Shown here: in pieces, positions 7,874 to 14,796 of the stretch
Layout: each line of letters starts with the position of its first letter
Position numbering within the stretch: the stretch's first letter is position 1
Assembly: GCA_003521145.1 (NCBI GenBank)
Contig: DOTL01000003.1
Span: forward strand, 1-20,587
Origin: Streptococcus sp.
Lineage (GTDB): Bacteria > Bacillota > Bacilli > Lactobacillales > Streptococcaceae
Length of the DNA: 20,587 nt
Direction of reading: 5' to 3'
Made by a program: the position numbers and the translations under genes
Notes under the pieces: generated by a model
Told to the model about the DNA's origin: nothing
The model's database searches: none
What the model saw: only the letters and a program-made list of their open reading frames with translations

Positions 7874-8503
7874 TTATTTATCTGATAATTTCTTTTCAGA
7901 AATCATATTACGATAGCAGCCAATCACACGGTCAACTCGGAAGTGTTCTGTTTCAATGACACGTTTGACACGCTCAGCAGCCAAAGCCACTTCGTCATTA
8001 ACAATGGCATAATCGTATTCGCTCATGAGAGCAATTTCTTCACGCGCACGCTCGATACGTTGAGCAATGACTTCCTCAGAATCTGTCCCACGACCAACCA
8101 AACGTTCTTGAAGCTCGTTCAAGTCTGGTGGTGTCAAAAAGATGAAGACAGCATCTGGAACCTTTTTCTTAACCTGAAGGGCACCTTGAACCTCGATTTC
8201 AAGGAAAACATCAATGCCTTTATCCAAGGTTTCATTAACATAAGTCAAAGGTGTTCCGTAGTAGTTACCCACATATTCAGCATATTCCAACATTTGACCA
8301 TTGCGAATAAGCTCTTCAAATTCCTCACGCGAACGGAAGAAATAATCCTTCCCATCAACTTCACCAGGACGTCGAGCACGTGTGGTCATTGATACTGAGT
8401 ATTCAAATTTGTGGTCAGGTGTTGAAAAAATCTCCTGACGAACAGTTCCTTTTCCGACACCAGAAGGCCCTGAAAAAACAATCAAAAGTCCACGTTCAGA
8501 CAT
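7874..8503 (-). CDS. gmk: Guanylate kinase
   Basis: This 209-residue cytoplasmic kinase converts GMP to GDP using ATP and is essential for GTP and (p)ppGpp pools. The P-loop GPSGVGKGT is at 12-20. The GMP-binding region is recognisable as SVSMTTRARRPGEVDGKDYFF, followed by FLEIEVQGALQV and the lid-region arginines (LVGRGTDSEEVIAQRIERAREE). Length and motifs are normal. The start is fixed by AAGGAG six bases upstream. It is the first gene of the gmk-rpoZ-priA-fmt-rsmB-pppL-stkP series and has its own promoter and a leader of about 130 bases. Confidence 0.97.
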   Translation of the reverse strand: MSERGLLIVFSGPSGVGKGTVRQEIFSTPDHKFEYSVSMTTRARRPGEVDGKDYFFRSREEFEELIRNGQMLEYAEYVGNYYGTPLTYVNETLDKGIDVFLEIEVQGALQVKKKVPDAVFIFLTPPDLNELQERLVGRGTDSEEVIAQRIERAREEIALMSEYDYAIVNDEVALAAERVKRVIETEHFRVDRVIGCYRNMISEKKLSDK

Positions 8504-8519
8504 GTCTTCTCCTTAAACT

Positions 8520-8534
8520 AAGATTAAAAATCTT
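8520..8534 (-). other. Short hairpin just upstream of the gmk ribosome binding site
   Basis: AAGATT-TTT-AATCTT forms a 6-bp stem with a 3-base loop, a few bases upstream of AAGGAG for gmk. It is A/T-rich and weak. It could influence ribosome access, but may simply be chance in AT-rich leader. Confidence 0.3.
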
Positions 8535-8545
8535 CTTATGACTCA

Positions 8546-8581
8546 CCTTAAAAAAGAGAAAGTAATCACCTCTTTTTAAGG
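8546..8581 (-). terminator. Terminator-like hairpin inside the gmk leader (possible attenuator)
   Basis: In the mRNA sense CCTTAAAAAGAG pairs with CTCTTTTTTAAGG (12 bp, one bulged A) around an 11-base loop GTGATTACTTT. The U6 run sits within the 3' arm, the same design as the terminator after ftsY. It lies downstream of the promoter at 8644-8672 and upstream of gmk, where it could stop part of the transcripts. The loop's GTGATTA is exactly complementary to TAATCAC at 8597-8603 earlier in the leader, offering an alternative or pseudoknotted fold. Structure is seen; attenuation is inferred. Confidence 0.55.
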
Positions 8582-8595
8582 CTTTGGGGTTGTTC

Positions 8596-8617
8596 AGTGA
8601 TTAAGTTACAGCTCACT
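8596..8617 (-). other. Hairpin in the 5' part of the gmk leader
   Basis: AGTGA pairs with TCACT across a 12-base loop in the gmk leader. The 3' arm and the bases before it (TAATCAC, 8603-8597) are complementary to the loop of the downstream terminator-like hairpin, so the two pairings compete. The stem is short, so confidence in it as an independent structure is low. Confidence 0.35.
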
Positions 8618-8619
8618 TT

Positions 8620-8628
8620 TCAGAGCAT
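8620..8628 (-). other. Two-codon leader ORF (ATG CTC TGA) upstream of gmk
   Basis: AAGGAG (8640-8635), a six-base spacer and ATG CTC TGA form a minimal start-stop ORF with ideal ribosome-binding geometry, well upstream of gmk. One problem is that the -10 box at 8644-8649 predicts transcription starting near 8637-8639, which could cut into the Shine-Dalgarno. The ORF would then be read only from a slightly upstream start or from read-through of ftsY. It may be a translated regulatory leader or a coincidence. Confidence 0.3.
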
Positions 8629-8643
8629 GCGTTTCTCCTTACT

Positions 8644-8672
8644 ATTTTACCAATAAAAGTGACTTTTTTCAA
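8644..8672 (-). promoter_or_regulatory. Sigma-A type promoter for gmk operon
   Basis: The -35 TTGAAA (8672-8667) and -10 TAAAAT (8649-8644) are separated by exactly 17 bases. It sits just after the ftsY terminator and about 140 bases before the gmk start, so gmk and the genes after it can be transcribed independently of ftsY. Predicted transcription start is around 8637. Confidence 0.75.
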
Positions 8673-8685
8673 GGTGAGGACACCA

Positions 8686-8728
8686 TTAAAAAGAGTGAAA
8701 CCTTTTTCCCAGTACTCACTCTTTTTAA
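8686..8728 (-). terminator. Intrinsic terminator of the HAD-HAD-ftsY unit
   Basis: TTAAAAAGAGTGA and TCACTCTTTTTAA form a perfect 13-bp inverted repeat around a 17-base loop, starting 8 bases after the ftsY stop. The T5 run lies in the 3' arm. The symmetry would allow function in both directions. Confidence 0.75.
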
Positions 8729-8736
8729 ACACTCTT

Positions 8737-10134
8737 TTAAACCAAACCAGTCAAGAGACCTTGCATGAATTCTTCTGAATGGAACTCACCAATGTCATCA
8801 ATTTTCTCACCAAAACCAATTAACTTAACTGGAATATCCAACTCTTGGCGAATAGCGAGAACCACACCACCCTTGGCACTACCGTCCAACTTCGTCAAGA
8901 CAAGGCCTGTAAGAGGTGTGATTTTTGAGAATTCTTTAGCCTGACTAAGCGCATTTTGACCTGTTGAGGCATCCAAGGCCAAAAGGGTTTCATGAGGTGC
9001 TTCTGGAACCACACGCTTGATAATACGCCCAATCTTTTCAAGCTCTGCCATAAGATTGTCTTTATTTTGCAAACGACCCGCAGTATCAATCATAAGGACG
9101 TCAACTCCCTCAGCAAGGGCCTTTTCCATACCATCAAAGACCACTGAAGCTGGGTCAGCCTTCTCAGCACCAGTCACTACTGGCACATCGACACGACGCC
9201 CCCACTCAACCAACTGAGCAACAGCTCCCGCACGGAAGGTATCAGCAGCTACCAACATAACTTTCTTGCCTTCTTGTTTGTATTTATGCGCCAACTTACC
9301 GATAGACGTTGTCTTACCAACCCCGTTGACACCGACGAAAAGCATGACTGTCAAACCATCTTGGAAATTAATCTGCTCCTTGTAGACATCATCCTTCTCG
9401 TAAATGTCCACAAGTTTTTCGATAATCAAGCGTTGCAAATCCTCAGTCTTTTTGACATTTTCAAGGCGGGCTTCATAGCGCAAGTCTTCCGTTAATTGCG
9501 TTGCAACATTAACCCCAACATCGGAAAGAATCAGCGTTTCTTCCAATTCTTCGAAGAACTCCTCATCAACGCGACGGAAATTCGCAAAGAATTCATTCAA
9601 GCGGGCAGCAAAACCTGTACGCGTCTTCTTAAGGGTACGATTGTATTTTTCTTGTTCTATTTCAGTTTTTGAAGCCTGAACTTCTTCAGGTTTTTCCTCA
9701 ACTTTACGGGTTTGGACGGACTCAAAAGTGACAGTTTCACCTTTTTCTTCAGCAGCAGCTACCTGAGCCTTTTTAGCATAGTAATCAGCCATGACATCCG
9801 CAAAATGGTTATCCACAGCAACTTTGCTTTCTTCTGACTCTGACACTTCTTCTGCTTCGCTTGACGCCTGATCATCTACAGAAAGGTCTTCATCAGACAC
9901 TGCTTCATTTTCTTCTGTCACAGTAGAATCACTTGCTTCAACAGATTCTGTGGAAGAAATCTCTTCTACTTGATTCTCTGACTCACTGAGCTGTTCTGTT
10001 TGACTTTCGCTTGTCCCTCCACTTGTTGACAAGTCTTGATTATCAAGAGCCTCAGTTTCTGAAATTTCCTGATTTGCTACAGTTTCCTGTGACTGGTTTT
10101 CCTTTTGTCCAAATAATCGATCAAATAGACCCAT
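8737..10134 (-). CDS. ftsY: Signal recognition particle receptor FtsY
   Basis: This 465-residue GTPase docks SRP-ribosome complexes at the membrane for co-translational insertion. The first ~140 residues form an acidic, Ser/Glu/Gln-rich low-complexity A domain, which varies between species. The N and G domains follow: an N-domain helical bundle from about residue 160, P-loop GVNGVGKTT (about 268-276), DTAGR (about 350-354) and TKLDGSAKGG, ending GFGEKIDDIGEFHSEEFMQGLL. The motif set distinguishes FtsY from Ffh, which would have a Met-rich M domain. Start at ATG 10134 has AAGGAG six bases upstream. It begins 11 bases after the upstream HAD gene, so it is probably in the same transcript, and it ends in a hairpin terminator. 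Confidence 0.97.
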   Translation of the reverse strand: MGLFDRLFGQKENQSQETVANQEISETEALDNQDLSTSGGTSESQTEQLSESENQVEEISSTESVEASDSTVTEENEAVSDEDLSVDDQASSEAEEVSESEESKVAVDNHFADVMADYYAKKAQVAAAEEKGETVTFESVQTRKVEEKPEEVQASKTEIEQEKYNRTLKKTRTGFAARLNEFFANFRRVDEEFFEELEETLILSDVGVNVATQLTEDLRYEARLENVKKTEDLQRLIIEKLVDIYEKDDVYKEQINFQDGLTVMLFVGVNGVGKTTSIGKLAHKYKQEGKKVMLVAADTFRAGAVAQLVEWGRRVDVPVVTGAEKADPASVVFDGMEKALAEGVDVLMIDTAGRLQNKDNLMAELEKIGRIIKRVVPEAPHETLLALDASTGQNALSQAKEFSKITPLTGLVLTKLDGSAKGGVVLAIRQELDIPVKLIGFGEKIDDIGEFHSEEFMQGLLTGLV

Positions 10135-10144
10135 TTGGTTCTCC

Positions 10145-10963
10145 TTATTTCTCTAGAATATATTTGTGGATGGCCTCAGCCACTCCAGATTCCTCATTAG
10201 TTTTTGTCGTTACTGCCTTGGCAACAGCCTTGACCTTGGGAACAGCATTTGCCATAGCCACACCAAGACCAGCCCACTCCAACATGGTCAAGTCATTTTC
10301 CTCGTCTCCCATAGTCATAACCTGACTTTTATCAAGGGCAAGATAATCAGACAAAAGTTTCAATCCTACAGCTTTATGAACCCCTTTCGACATGACTTCA
10401 AGGATAATCTCACGAGACTTAAAGACCTCAAACGCTTGGTATAGATGGTCAGGTAGTTTTTCAATTTGGGAATCCAAAAACGCTTCCTCACAGACCGTAA
10501 CTACCTTATTATAGACAATATCTTGCGGAATGTCATCAATGCTATCCACATCAACAAAAGTCAAAGTAGGATTAGCCTGACGATAGAGCGAATGATTGCC
10601 TTTACTCGGAACACCATAGACAATACCATCACTAAGAACATCCATAGGTAGTCCCAGAGGTTCAAAAACAGCATAAATCTGCTTTAAATCATCTCTGGTC
10701 ATCTCTTTCTTGATTAAAATATCGCCGTTATTACGCTGAACCAAGCCACCATTGAAGGTTACGCTATAGTGCTTGTCGTCTAACAAACCCAAATCTTCCA
10801 AGACATGATTAATAGCTAGAAGGGGACGACCGGTCGTGATGACCACGTGAACCCCCTTAGCTTCTGCCGCCTTAAGAGCAGCTCTATTTTCGTCTGTCAC
10901 CTGCTTATCCTTGGTAAAGAGTGTCCCATCCAAATCCAAGGCCAACAATTTAATCTCAGACAT
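10145..10963 (-). CDS. Cof-type HAD-superfamily sugar-phosphate phosphatase
   Basis: This 272-residue hydrolase belongs to the HAD IIB (Cof/YidA-like) family, cytoplasmic enzymes that remove phosphate from sugar phosphates, nucleotides or similar metabolites. Motif I is LALDLDGTLF with the nucleophile Asp10 and Asp12. ITTGRP is motif II, and SKGVHKAVGLKLL carries the motif III lysine. MGDEENDLTML is motif IV with the metal-binding Asp residues. The substrate cannot be read from sequence. It overlaps the end of the upstream HAD gene by 8 bases and precedes ftsY by 10 bases, indicating one operon. The pairing of these two phosphatases with ftsY is seen in streptococci, but no functional link to protein targeting is known to me. 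Confidence 0.92.
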   Translation of the reverse strand: MSEIKLLALDLDGTLFTKDKQVTDENRAALKAAEAKGVHVVITTGRPLLAINHVLEDLGLLDDKHYSVTFNGGLVQRNNGDILIKKEMTRDDLKQIYAVFEPLGLPMDVLSDGIVYGVPSKGNHSLYRQANPTLTFVDVDSIDDIPQDIVYNKVVTVCEEAFLDSQIEKLPDHLYQAFEVFKSREIILEVMSKGVHKAVGLKLLSDYLALDKSQVMTMGDEENDLTMLEWAGLGVAMANAVPKVKAVAKAVTTKTNEESGVAEAIHKYILEK

Positions 10964-11750
10964 CTGAACCTACCAATCCTTCCATGTAGTCAAAAACCGC
11001 ACCGTCTTTATGGTGACCAATCACTTCATCAGCTACTGCCTTAATCTCGTCACGCGCATTTTCCGTAGCAACCGCATGCCCAGCAAAGGTCAGCATCTCC
11101 ATATCATTGAGATTATCACCAAAGGCTATAACATCTGAGGCCTGGCGTCCCAACTCCTGACAAAGATGGTAGAGACCAAAGCCCTTGTCCACACCTTTAA
11201 AGATAATATCCATAGAATCAAAGCCAGTTGTCACAGCTGTCATATCTTCAAAGATTGTGTTGAGGTAGTCACCACGTTCCATAATGGTGTACCCTTGGAA
11301 CTTAGCAGTTACCTTGAAAATATCATCTGTGATTGCTTCAAGGTCTGTTGCCATGACATTTTCATAGTAGCGTTCCATAGCCTTAAGATAGGCTGGATCT
11401 GCATCTTCTTTTGCATAGGCTCCTCGACGTCCTGACAAAAGAATTCCCTCGCAAGTTGGTAGGGCTAAGGTCGTATCTGCAATTTCCAAATAATCTTTAG
11501 GTTCTAGCTTGGACTCAAACAGGACTTCACCCTTATACTGAACCAAGGCCCCATTTTCCGCAATAATAGCAATGCGGTTCACAAAGCCGTCAAAGAGTTC
11601 TTCCAAAGCTAAGAGAGCTCGACCAGAAGCTACTGTAAAGACATAATCTTTAGCTTCACAAGCATCCAAAAGCTTATCTAAACGTGCCTTATCATAGGAA
11701 CCAAGGTGGTCCAAAAAAGTACCATCCATATCTGTCGCTAAAATATTCAA
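10956..11750 (-). CDS. Cof-type HAD-superfamily phosphatase, first of a tandem pair
   Basis: This 264-residue HAD IIB phosphatase is a distant paralogue of its downstream neighbour. It has motif I ATDMDGTFL (nucleophile Asp7, Asp9), motif II VASGRA, the cap-domain insert, the motif III lysine in GVDKGFGL, and motif IV FGDNLNDMEML. The start is a TTG: the N-terminus NILATDMDGT leaves no room for an internal ATG, and AAGGGAG lies six bases before the TTG at 11750. An extended -10 promoter lies upstream in the divergent region shared with the GntR gene. Function beyond metabolite phosphatase cannot be assigned. Confidence 0.92.
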   Translation of the reverse strand: MNILATDMDGTFLDHLGSYDKARLDKLLDACEAKDYVFTVASGRALLALEELFDGFVNRIAIIAENGALVQYKGEVLFESKLEPKDYLEIADTTLALPTCEGILLSGRRGAYAKEDADPAYLKAMERYYENVMATDLEAITDDIFKVTAKFQGYTIMERGDYLNTIFEDMTAVTTGFDSMDIIFKGVDKGFGLYHLCQELGRQASDVIAFGDNLNDMEMLTFAGHAVATENARDEIKAVADEVIGHHKDGAVFDYMEGLVGSDV

Positions 11751-11785
11751 AATAAACTCCCTTCAGGTCGAATATACTTGCCCCT

Positions 11786-11794
11786 ATTGTACCA
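11786..11794 (-). promoter_or_regulatory. Extended -10 promoter for the HAD-HAD-ftsY unit
   Basis: TGGTACAAT on the minus strand fits TGn plus a TATAAT-like -10 box (TACAAT), about 36 bases upstream of the TTG start. No good -35 hexamer is present 16-18 bases further upstream, consistent with an extended -10 promoter. Confidence 0.55.
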
Positions 11795-11853
11795 AAAATA
11801 AGGATATAAGTTAGGGAAAAGCTAAAGAAATTAGAGAAAATATGGATTATTAC

Positions 11854-11882
11854 TTGCAAAATCACCTTTTTAATTGTATCAT
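11854..11882 (+). promoter_or_regulatory. Promoter of the GntR-ABC unit
   Basis: TTGCAA (11854-11859), a 17-base spacer and TATCAT (11877-11882) make a good sigma-A promoter about 50 bases before the GntR start codon. The -10 box is overlapped by an imperfect inverted repeat that could be the repressor's operator. Confidence 0.65.
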
Positions 11883-11904
11883 TACTTCGGTACAAAAATA
11901 ATAC
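11876..11904 (+). promoter_or_regulatory. Candidate operator of the GntR-type regulator
   Basis: GTATCATT (11876-11883) and AATAATAC (11897-11904) form an inverted repeat with one mismatch and a 13-base centre. It overlaps the -10 box and the expected transcription start of the gntR-ABC unit. YtrA-type GntR regulators commonly repress their own ABC operon from such sites, so autorepression is the inference. The AT-rich context makes a chance match possible. Confidence 0.4.
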
Positions 11905-11932
11905 TTTTATATCTCTTAGAAAGGAGTCTCTT

Positions 11933-12310
11933 ATGGCTTGGACATTTGATGAAAAATCACCCATTTATCTCCAAATCGCCTATCGTGTGAAACTGAAGAT
12001 AGCTTCCAAAGAATTAAGTATGGGACAACAACTTTTACCCGTGAGAGAGTTTGCTCAGGAAGCCGGTGTCAATCCCAACACCGTACAAAGAGCCTTCCAA
12101 GAACTTGAAAAAGAGGGGTTGGTCTATTCTGCCCGTACGTCTGGTCGCTTCGTTACTGAAGATGAGAAACTCATTGACCAAAAACGACACGAGATCGCCC
12201 AAAGTCTCATGAAAAACTTTGTCACTGAGATGACAGCCATTGGTTTTAGCTCACCTGAAATCAAATCTATCATCACTGACTACATCGAACAAACAGGAAA
12301 GGACTTGTAG
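11933..12310 (+). CDS. GntR-family transcriptional regulator, YtrA type
   Basis: This short 125-residue regulator has an N-terminal winged helix-turn-helix (about 10-76), with SPIYLQIAYRVKLKIA, LPVREFAQEAGVNPNTVQRAFQELEKEGLVYS and the wing SGRFV. Only about 45 residues follow, too few for a ligand-binding FadR/HutC domain. That is the YtrA subfamily layout, usually paired with ABC transporter genes. Start at ATG 11933 has AAGGAG six bases upstream. The ABC ATPase gene starts four bases after its stop. It probably represses its own operon and responds to cell-envelope stress or an exported compound. The inducer is not visible. Confidence 0.93.
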   Translation: MAWTFDEKSPIYLQIAYRVKLKIASKELSMGQQLLPVREFAQEAGVNPNTVQRAFQELEKEGLVYSARTSGRFVTEDEKLIDQKRHEIAQSLMKNFVTEMTAIGFSSPEIKSIITDYIEQTGKDL

Positions 12311-12314
12311 ACCG

Positions 12315-13013
12315 ATGACTGATATTGTAACTCTAACAAATCTCACCAAGACCTATAATGGTATTCCAGCTCTTAGAGATGTGACCATGTCCATCCCGTC
12401 AGGAAAAATTGTTGGCCTTTTAGGTCCAAACGGTAGTGGTAAAACAACCCTAATCAAAATTTTGAACGGCCTCCTTCAACCGACTTCAGGTTTAGTAACC
12501 ATTAATGGATTTCAGCCGTCACCTATCACTAAAGCTCAAGTATCTTATTTGCCTGACACAACCTATTTAGATGAAAGTAAGACAATTCAGTACTACTTGG
12601 ACTTCTTCCAAGATTTCTATGCTGACTTCCGTTATCCTCTTGCCTTGCAACTCTTGCAGGATTTAAAGCTCCAACCTGATTTGCACCTTAAAGACCTCTC
12701 AAAAGGTAACAAAGAAAAAGTTCAGTTGATTTTGGTTATGAGTCGTGAAGCTAAACTCTATCTCCTCGATGAACCTATCGGTGGAGTCGATCCCGCGTCA
12801 CGTGACTACATTCTTAAAACCATCATCAACCAATACTCTGAAGATGCTTCTGTTATCATTTCAACCCATTTGATTGCAGATATTGAATCCGTCCTAGATG
12901 AAGTTGTCTTCTTAAAATACAGTCAGATTGAACTTCAAGGGGATGCTGATAATATCCGTCAAGCCCATGGCAAATCTATCGACAAACTCTTTAGAGAGAT
13001 GTTCCACAACTAG
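12315..13013 (+). CDS. ABC transporter ATP-binding protein, YtrB/EcsA-like exporter type
   Basis: This is a 232-residue ATPase subunit. Walker A GPNGSGKT spans 37-44, the signature is LSKGNKEKVQ (a variant common in YtrB-like ATPases instead of LSGGQ), Walker B is LYLLDEPIGGVDP, and the H-loop is STHLI. The frame is open upstream, but ATG 12315 gives the usual MTDIVTLTNLTKTYNG N-terminus and begins four bases after the gntR stop. Its upstream AAAGGA lies inside the gntR 3' end, so the two genes are probably coupled. With the next gene it should form an exporter or a drug/lantibiotic-type efflux complex. The substrate is unknown. Confidence 0.93.
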   Translation: MTDIVTLTNLTKTYNGIPALRDVTMSIPSGKIVGLLGPNGSGKTTLIKILNGLLQPTSGLVTINGFQPSPITKAQVSYLPDTTYLDESKTIQYYLDFFQDFYADFRYPLALQLLQDLKLQPDLHLKDLSKGNKEKVQLILVMSREAKLYLLDEPIGGVDPASRDYILKTIINQYSEDASVIISTHLIADIESVLDEVVFLKYSQIELQGDADNIRQAHGKSIDKLFREMFHN

Positions 13014-13024
13014 GAGGTATGAGC

Positions 13025-13810
13025 ATGTTTTGGAAATTAGTTAAGTATGAATTACAATCGGTCCGTAAGTGGTACCTTGGCATTTATGGTATTGCCATCT
13101 TACTCTCTATCCCTTTGGGTTTAATGCTTCAAAAATTTATTTTTGCAACTGAACACAGTCACGAAGAACCCAATCCACTCTTTATTGCTTTCTTCGCACT
13201 GATATCTTTTGCCACTATTATTGTATGGGGAGCTATTTATATAGCGACAATAGTTCTTATTGTCAGACGCTTTGCAAAAACTGTCTTTGGGAGGGAAGGT
13301 TATCTAACCAATACGCTCCCAGTTTCTGCTCACCAATTAATCTTGTCTAAACTCTTGGTAGCCTTTATTTTAGATATCATTTCATTACTCGTTATACTCC
13401 TTTCGATTGGAATTATAGCTGCTTTTTGCCTTGATATGAAAGATATCCTCCTAGCTACTAGCTACTTTGGCCAGTTCCTAAAAGAAATAGGCGCTTTCTA
13501 CCTCTTCATCCCTTCTACAATCTTGTCAACAATTGCTGGTATCCTTTTCTATTACCTCTGTATTAGTATCGGTAACCTCTTTAACACTAACAAAGTTCTT
13601 ATGGGATTTGTCGCCTATTTCGCCATTCAGGCTATCCTATTCTTTATTGGTTTCTTCTTTGGACTCGGTGAATCCTTGACCGGAGATGCAACAAATACTG
13701 CAATTAGTAACTCATCATATATCTCTAGTTTAGTTCTGTCCCTCATTCTCATCGCGGCAAGTTACTTTGGTACCTACTACATCATGACAAAGCATTTAAA
13801 TTTGGACTAA
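13025..13810 (+). CDS. ABC transporter permease (membrane subunit)
   Basis: This 261-residue integral membrane protein has about six hydrophobic segments: YLGIYGIAILLSIPLGL; an extended pair around IAFFALISFATIIVWGAIYIATIVLIV; LLVAFILDIISLLVILLSIGIIAAF; PSTILSTIAGILFYYLCISI; GFVAYFAIQAILFFIGFFF; and SSLVLSLILIAASYFGTYYI. No known catalytic motif is present. Two starts are possible, 13019 and 13025. AGGAGG (13012-13017) is one base before the first and seven before the second, so I chose 13025, giving MFWKLVKYELQSVRKW. It follows the ATPase by 11 bases and ends at a strong terminator. The sequence resembles ABC-2 type permeases of GntR/YtrA operons. Confidence 0.88.
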   Translation: MFWKLVKYELQSVRKWYLGIYGIAILLSIPLGLMLQKFIFATEHSHEEPNPLFIAFFALISFATIIVWGAIYIATIVLIVRRFAKTVFGREGYLTNTLPVSAHQLILSKLLVAFILDIISLLVILLSIGIIAAFCLDMKDILLATSYFGQFLKEIGAFYLFIPSTILSTIAGILFYYLCISIGNLFNTNKVLMGFVAYFAIQAILFFIGFFFGLGESLTGDATNTAISNSSYISSLVLSLILIAASYFGTYYIMTKHLNLD

Positions 13811-13818
13811 AGAAAAAC

Positions 13819-13849
13819 CGTGTTCCTTTTGGAACACGATTTTTTTTTT
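13819..13849 (+). terminator. Strong intrinsic terminator between the converging ABC and ami operons
   Basis: CGTGTTCC-TTTT-GGAACACG is a perfect 8-bp stem with a T4 loop, followed by A and ten Ts. On the minus strand the same stem is followed by GTTTTTCTTT, so it probably also terminates the ami operon, whose last stop codon lies 18 bases away. Confidence 0.93.
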
Positions 13850-13866
13850 GCATTGAAAAGACTTAC

Positions 13867-14796
13867 TTACTTACTTTGTTCTTTACGATAAGTCTCGATT
13901 TCGGCCTTGTTACCCCAAACGAAGTGTCCTGGACGTACTTCAACCATTTCTGGTTTGTCAACAGAATAGTCGTGTTGGTTTGGATCATAAACCTTCAAGA
14001 CTTTCTTACGTTCCAAGATTGGGTCTGGAATAGGAACAGCAGACAAGAGTGACTTAGTGTAAGGGTGGATAGGATTGTTGTAGAGTTCTTCTGTCTCAGC
14101 AACTTCCACGATTGTCCCCTTGTAAATAACAGCGATACGGTCAGAAATGAAACGGACCACTGACAAGTCGTGAGCGATAAAGAGGTAGGTCAATCCCAAC
14201 TCTTTTTGGAATTTCTTAAGCAAGTTCAAAATTTGGGCACGAACTGACACGTCAAGGGCTGAGATGGGTTCGTCAGCGATAACCAAATCAGGTTTCATGA
14301 CCAAGGAACGTGCAATCCCAATACGTTGACGTTGTCCCCCAGAAAATTCGTGAGGGTAACGTGTCAGGTGCTCCTCAAGAAGTCCAACTTCTTTGATGAT
14401 TTCCTTGATTTTAGCTTTACGATTTTCTTCATCCTTATAGAGATGGAAGTTATGCAAGCCCTCAGACAAGATATAATCAACTGTCGCACGTTCATTCAAA
14501 CTAGCTGCAGGGTCTTGGAAAATCATCTGGATACGACGAATAAGGTTGTTTTTCTCAGAGTGAGATAAATGTCCATTGATTTTCTTACCGTCAAAAATAA
14601 TCTCACCATTACTTGTATCATTTAGACCAATAATGGCACGTCCGATAGTGGTTTTACCACTACCAGACTCACCAACGAGGGAGAAGGTTTCACCCTTGTT
14701 GATGGAAAAATTAGCATTGTGGACAGCAACAAATTTCTTGTTCCCTTCACCGAAGGAAATCTCCAGATCTTTTACTTCAACTAACTTCTCAGGCAT
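13867..14796 (-). CDS. amiF: Oligopeptide ABC transporter ATP-binding protein AmiF
   Basis: This 309-residue ATPase is one of the two energising subunits of the Ami (Opp) oligopeptide importer. Walker A GESGSGKT is at 42-49, followed by IQMIFQDPAASLNERATV (Q-loop), the signature FSGGQRQRIGIA, Walker B VIADEPISALDVS and the H-loop IAHDLSVV. The C-terminal extension HPYTKSLLSAVPIPDP is typical of OppF-type proteins. The frame is open to 14811, but AGGAGG ends six bases before ATG 14796, giving MPEKLVEVKDLEIS, the AmiF N-terminus. Its 5' end overlaps amiE by 8 bases. It is the last gene of the operon, ending at the convergent terminator. Confidence 0.96.
   Translation of the reverse strand: MPEKLVEVKDLEISFGEGNKKFVAVHNANFSINKGETFSLVGESGSGKTTIGRAIIGLNDTSNGEIIFDGKKINGHLSHSEKNNLIRRIQMIFQDPAASLNERATVDYILSEGLHNFHLYKDEENRKAKIKEIIKEVGLLEEHLTRYPHEFSGGQRQRIGIARSLVMKPDLVIADEPISALDVSVRAQILNLLKKFQKELGLTYLFIAHDLSVVRFISDRIAVIYKGTIVEVAETEELYNNPIHPYTKSLLSAVPIPDPILERKKVLKVYDPNQHDYSVDKPEMVEVRPGHFVWGNKAEIETYRKEQSK

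Noticed and set aside
7943..8392. 149-residue plus-strand reading frame opposite gmk
   Set aside because: It is a shadow of the guanylate kinase gene. The translation is Phe/Asn-rich with no recognisable motif.
11692..11964. 90-residue minus-strand hydrophobic reading frame spanning the divergent intergenic region
   Set aside because: It overlaps the HAD gene start in another frame and begins antisense inside the GntR gene. The hydrophobicity comes from AT-rich promoter DNA, and there is no ribosome binding site.
12240..12314. Upstream TTG extension of the ABC ATPase
   Set aside because: It lies within the end of the GntR gene in another frame. ATG 12315 gives the conserved N-terminus.
13819..13838. 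Perfect inverted repeat after the permease gene as a possible operator
   Set aside because: The T4 loop, following T-run and convergent stop codons on both sides identify it as a terminator.
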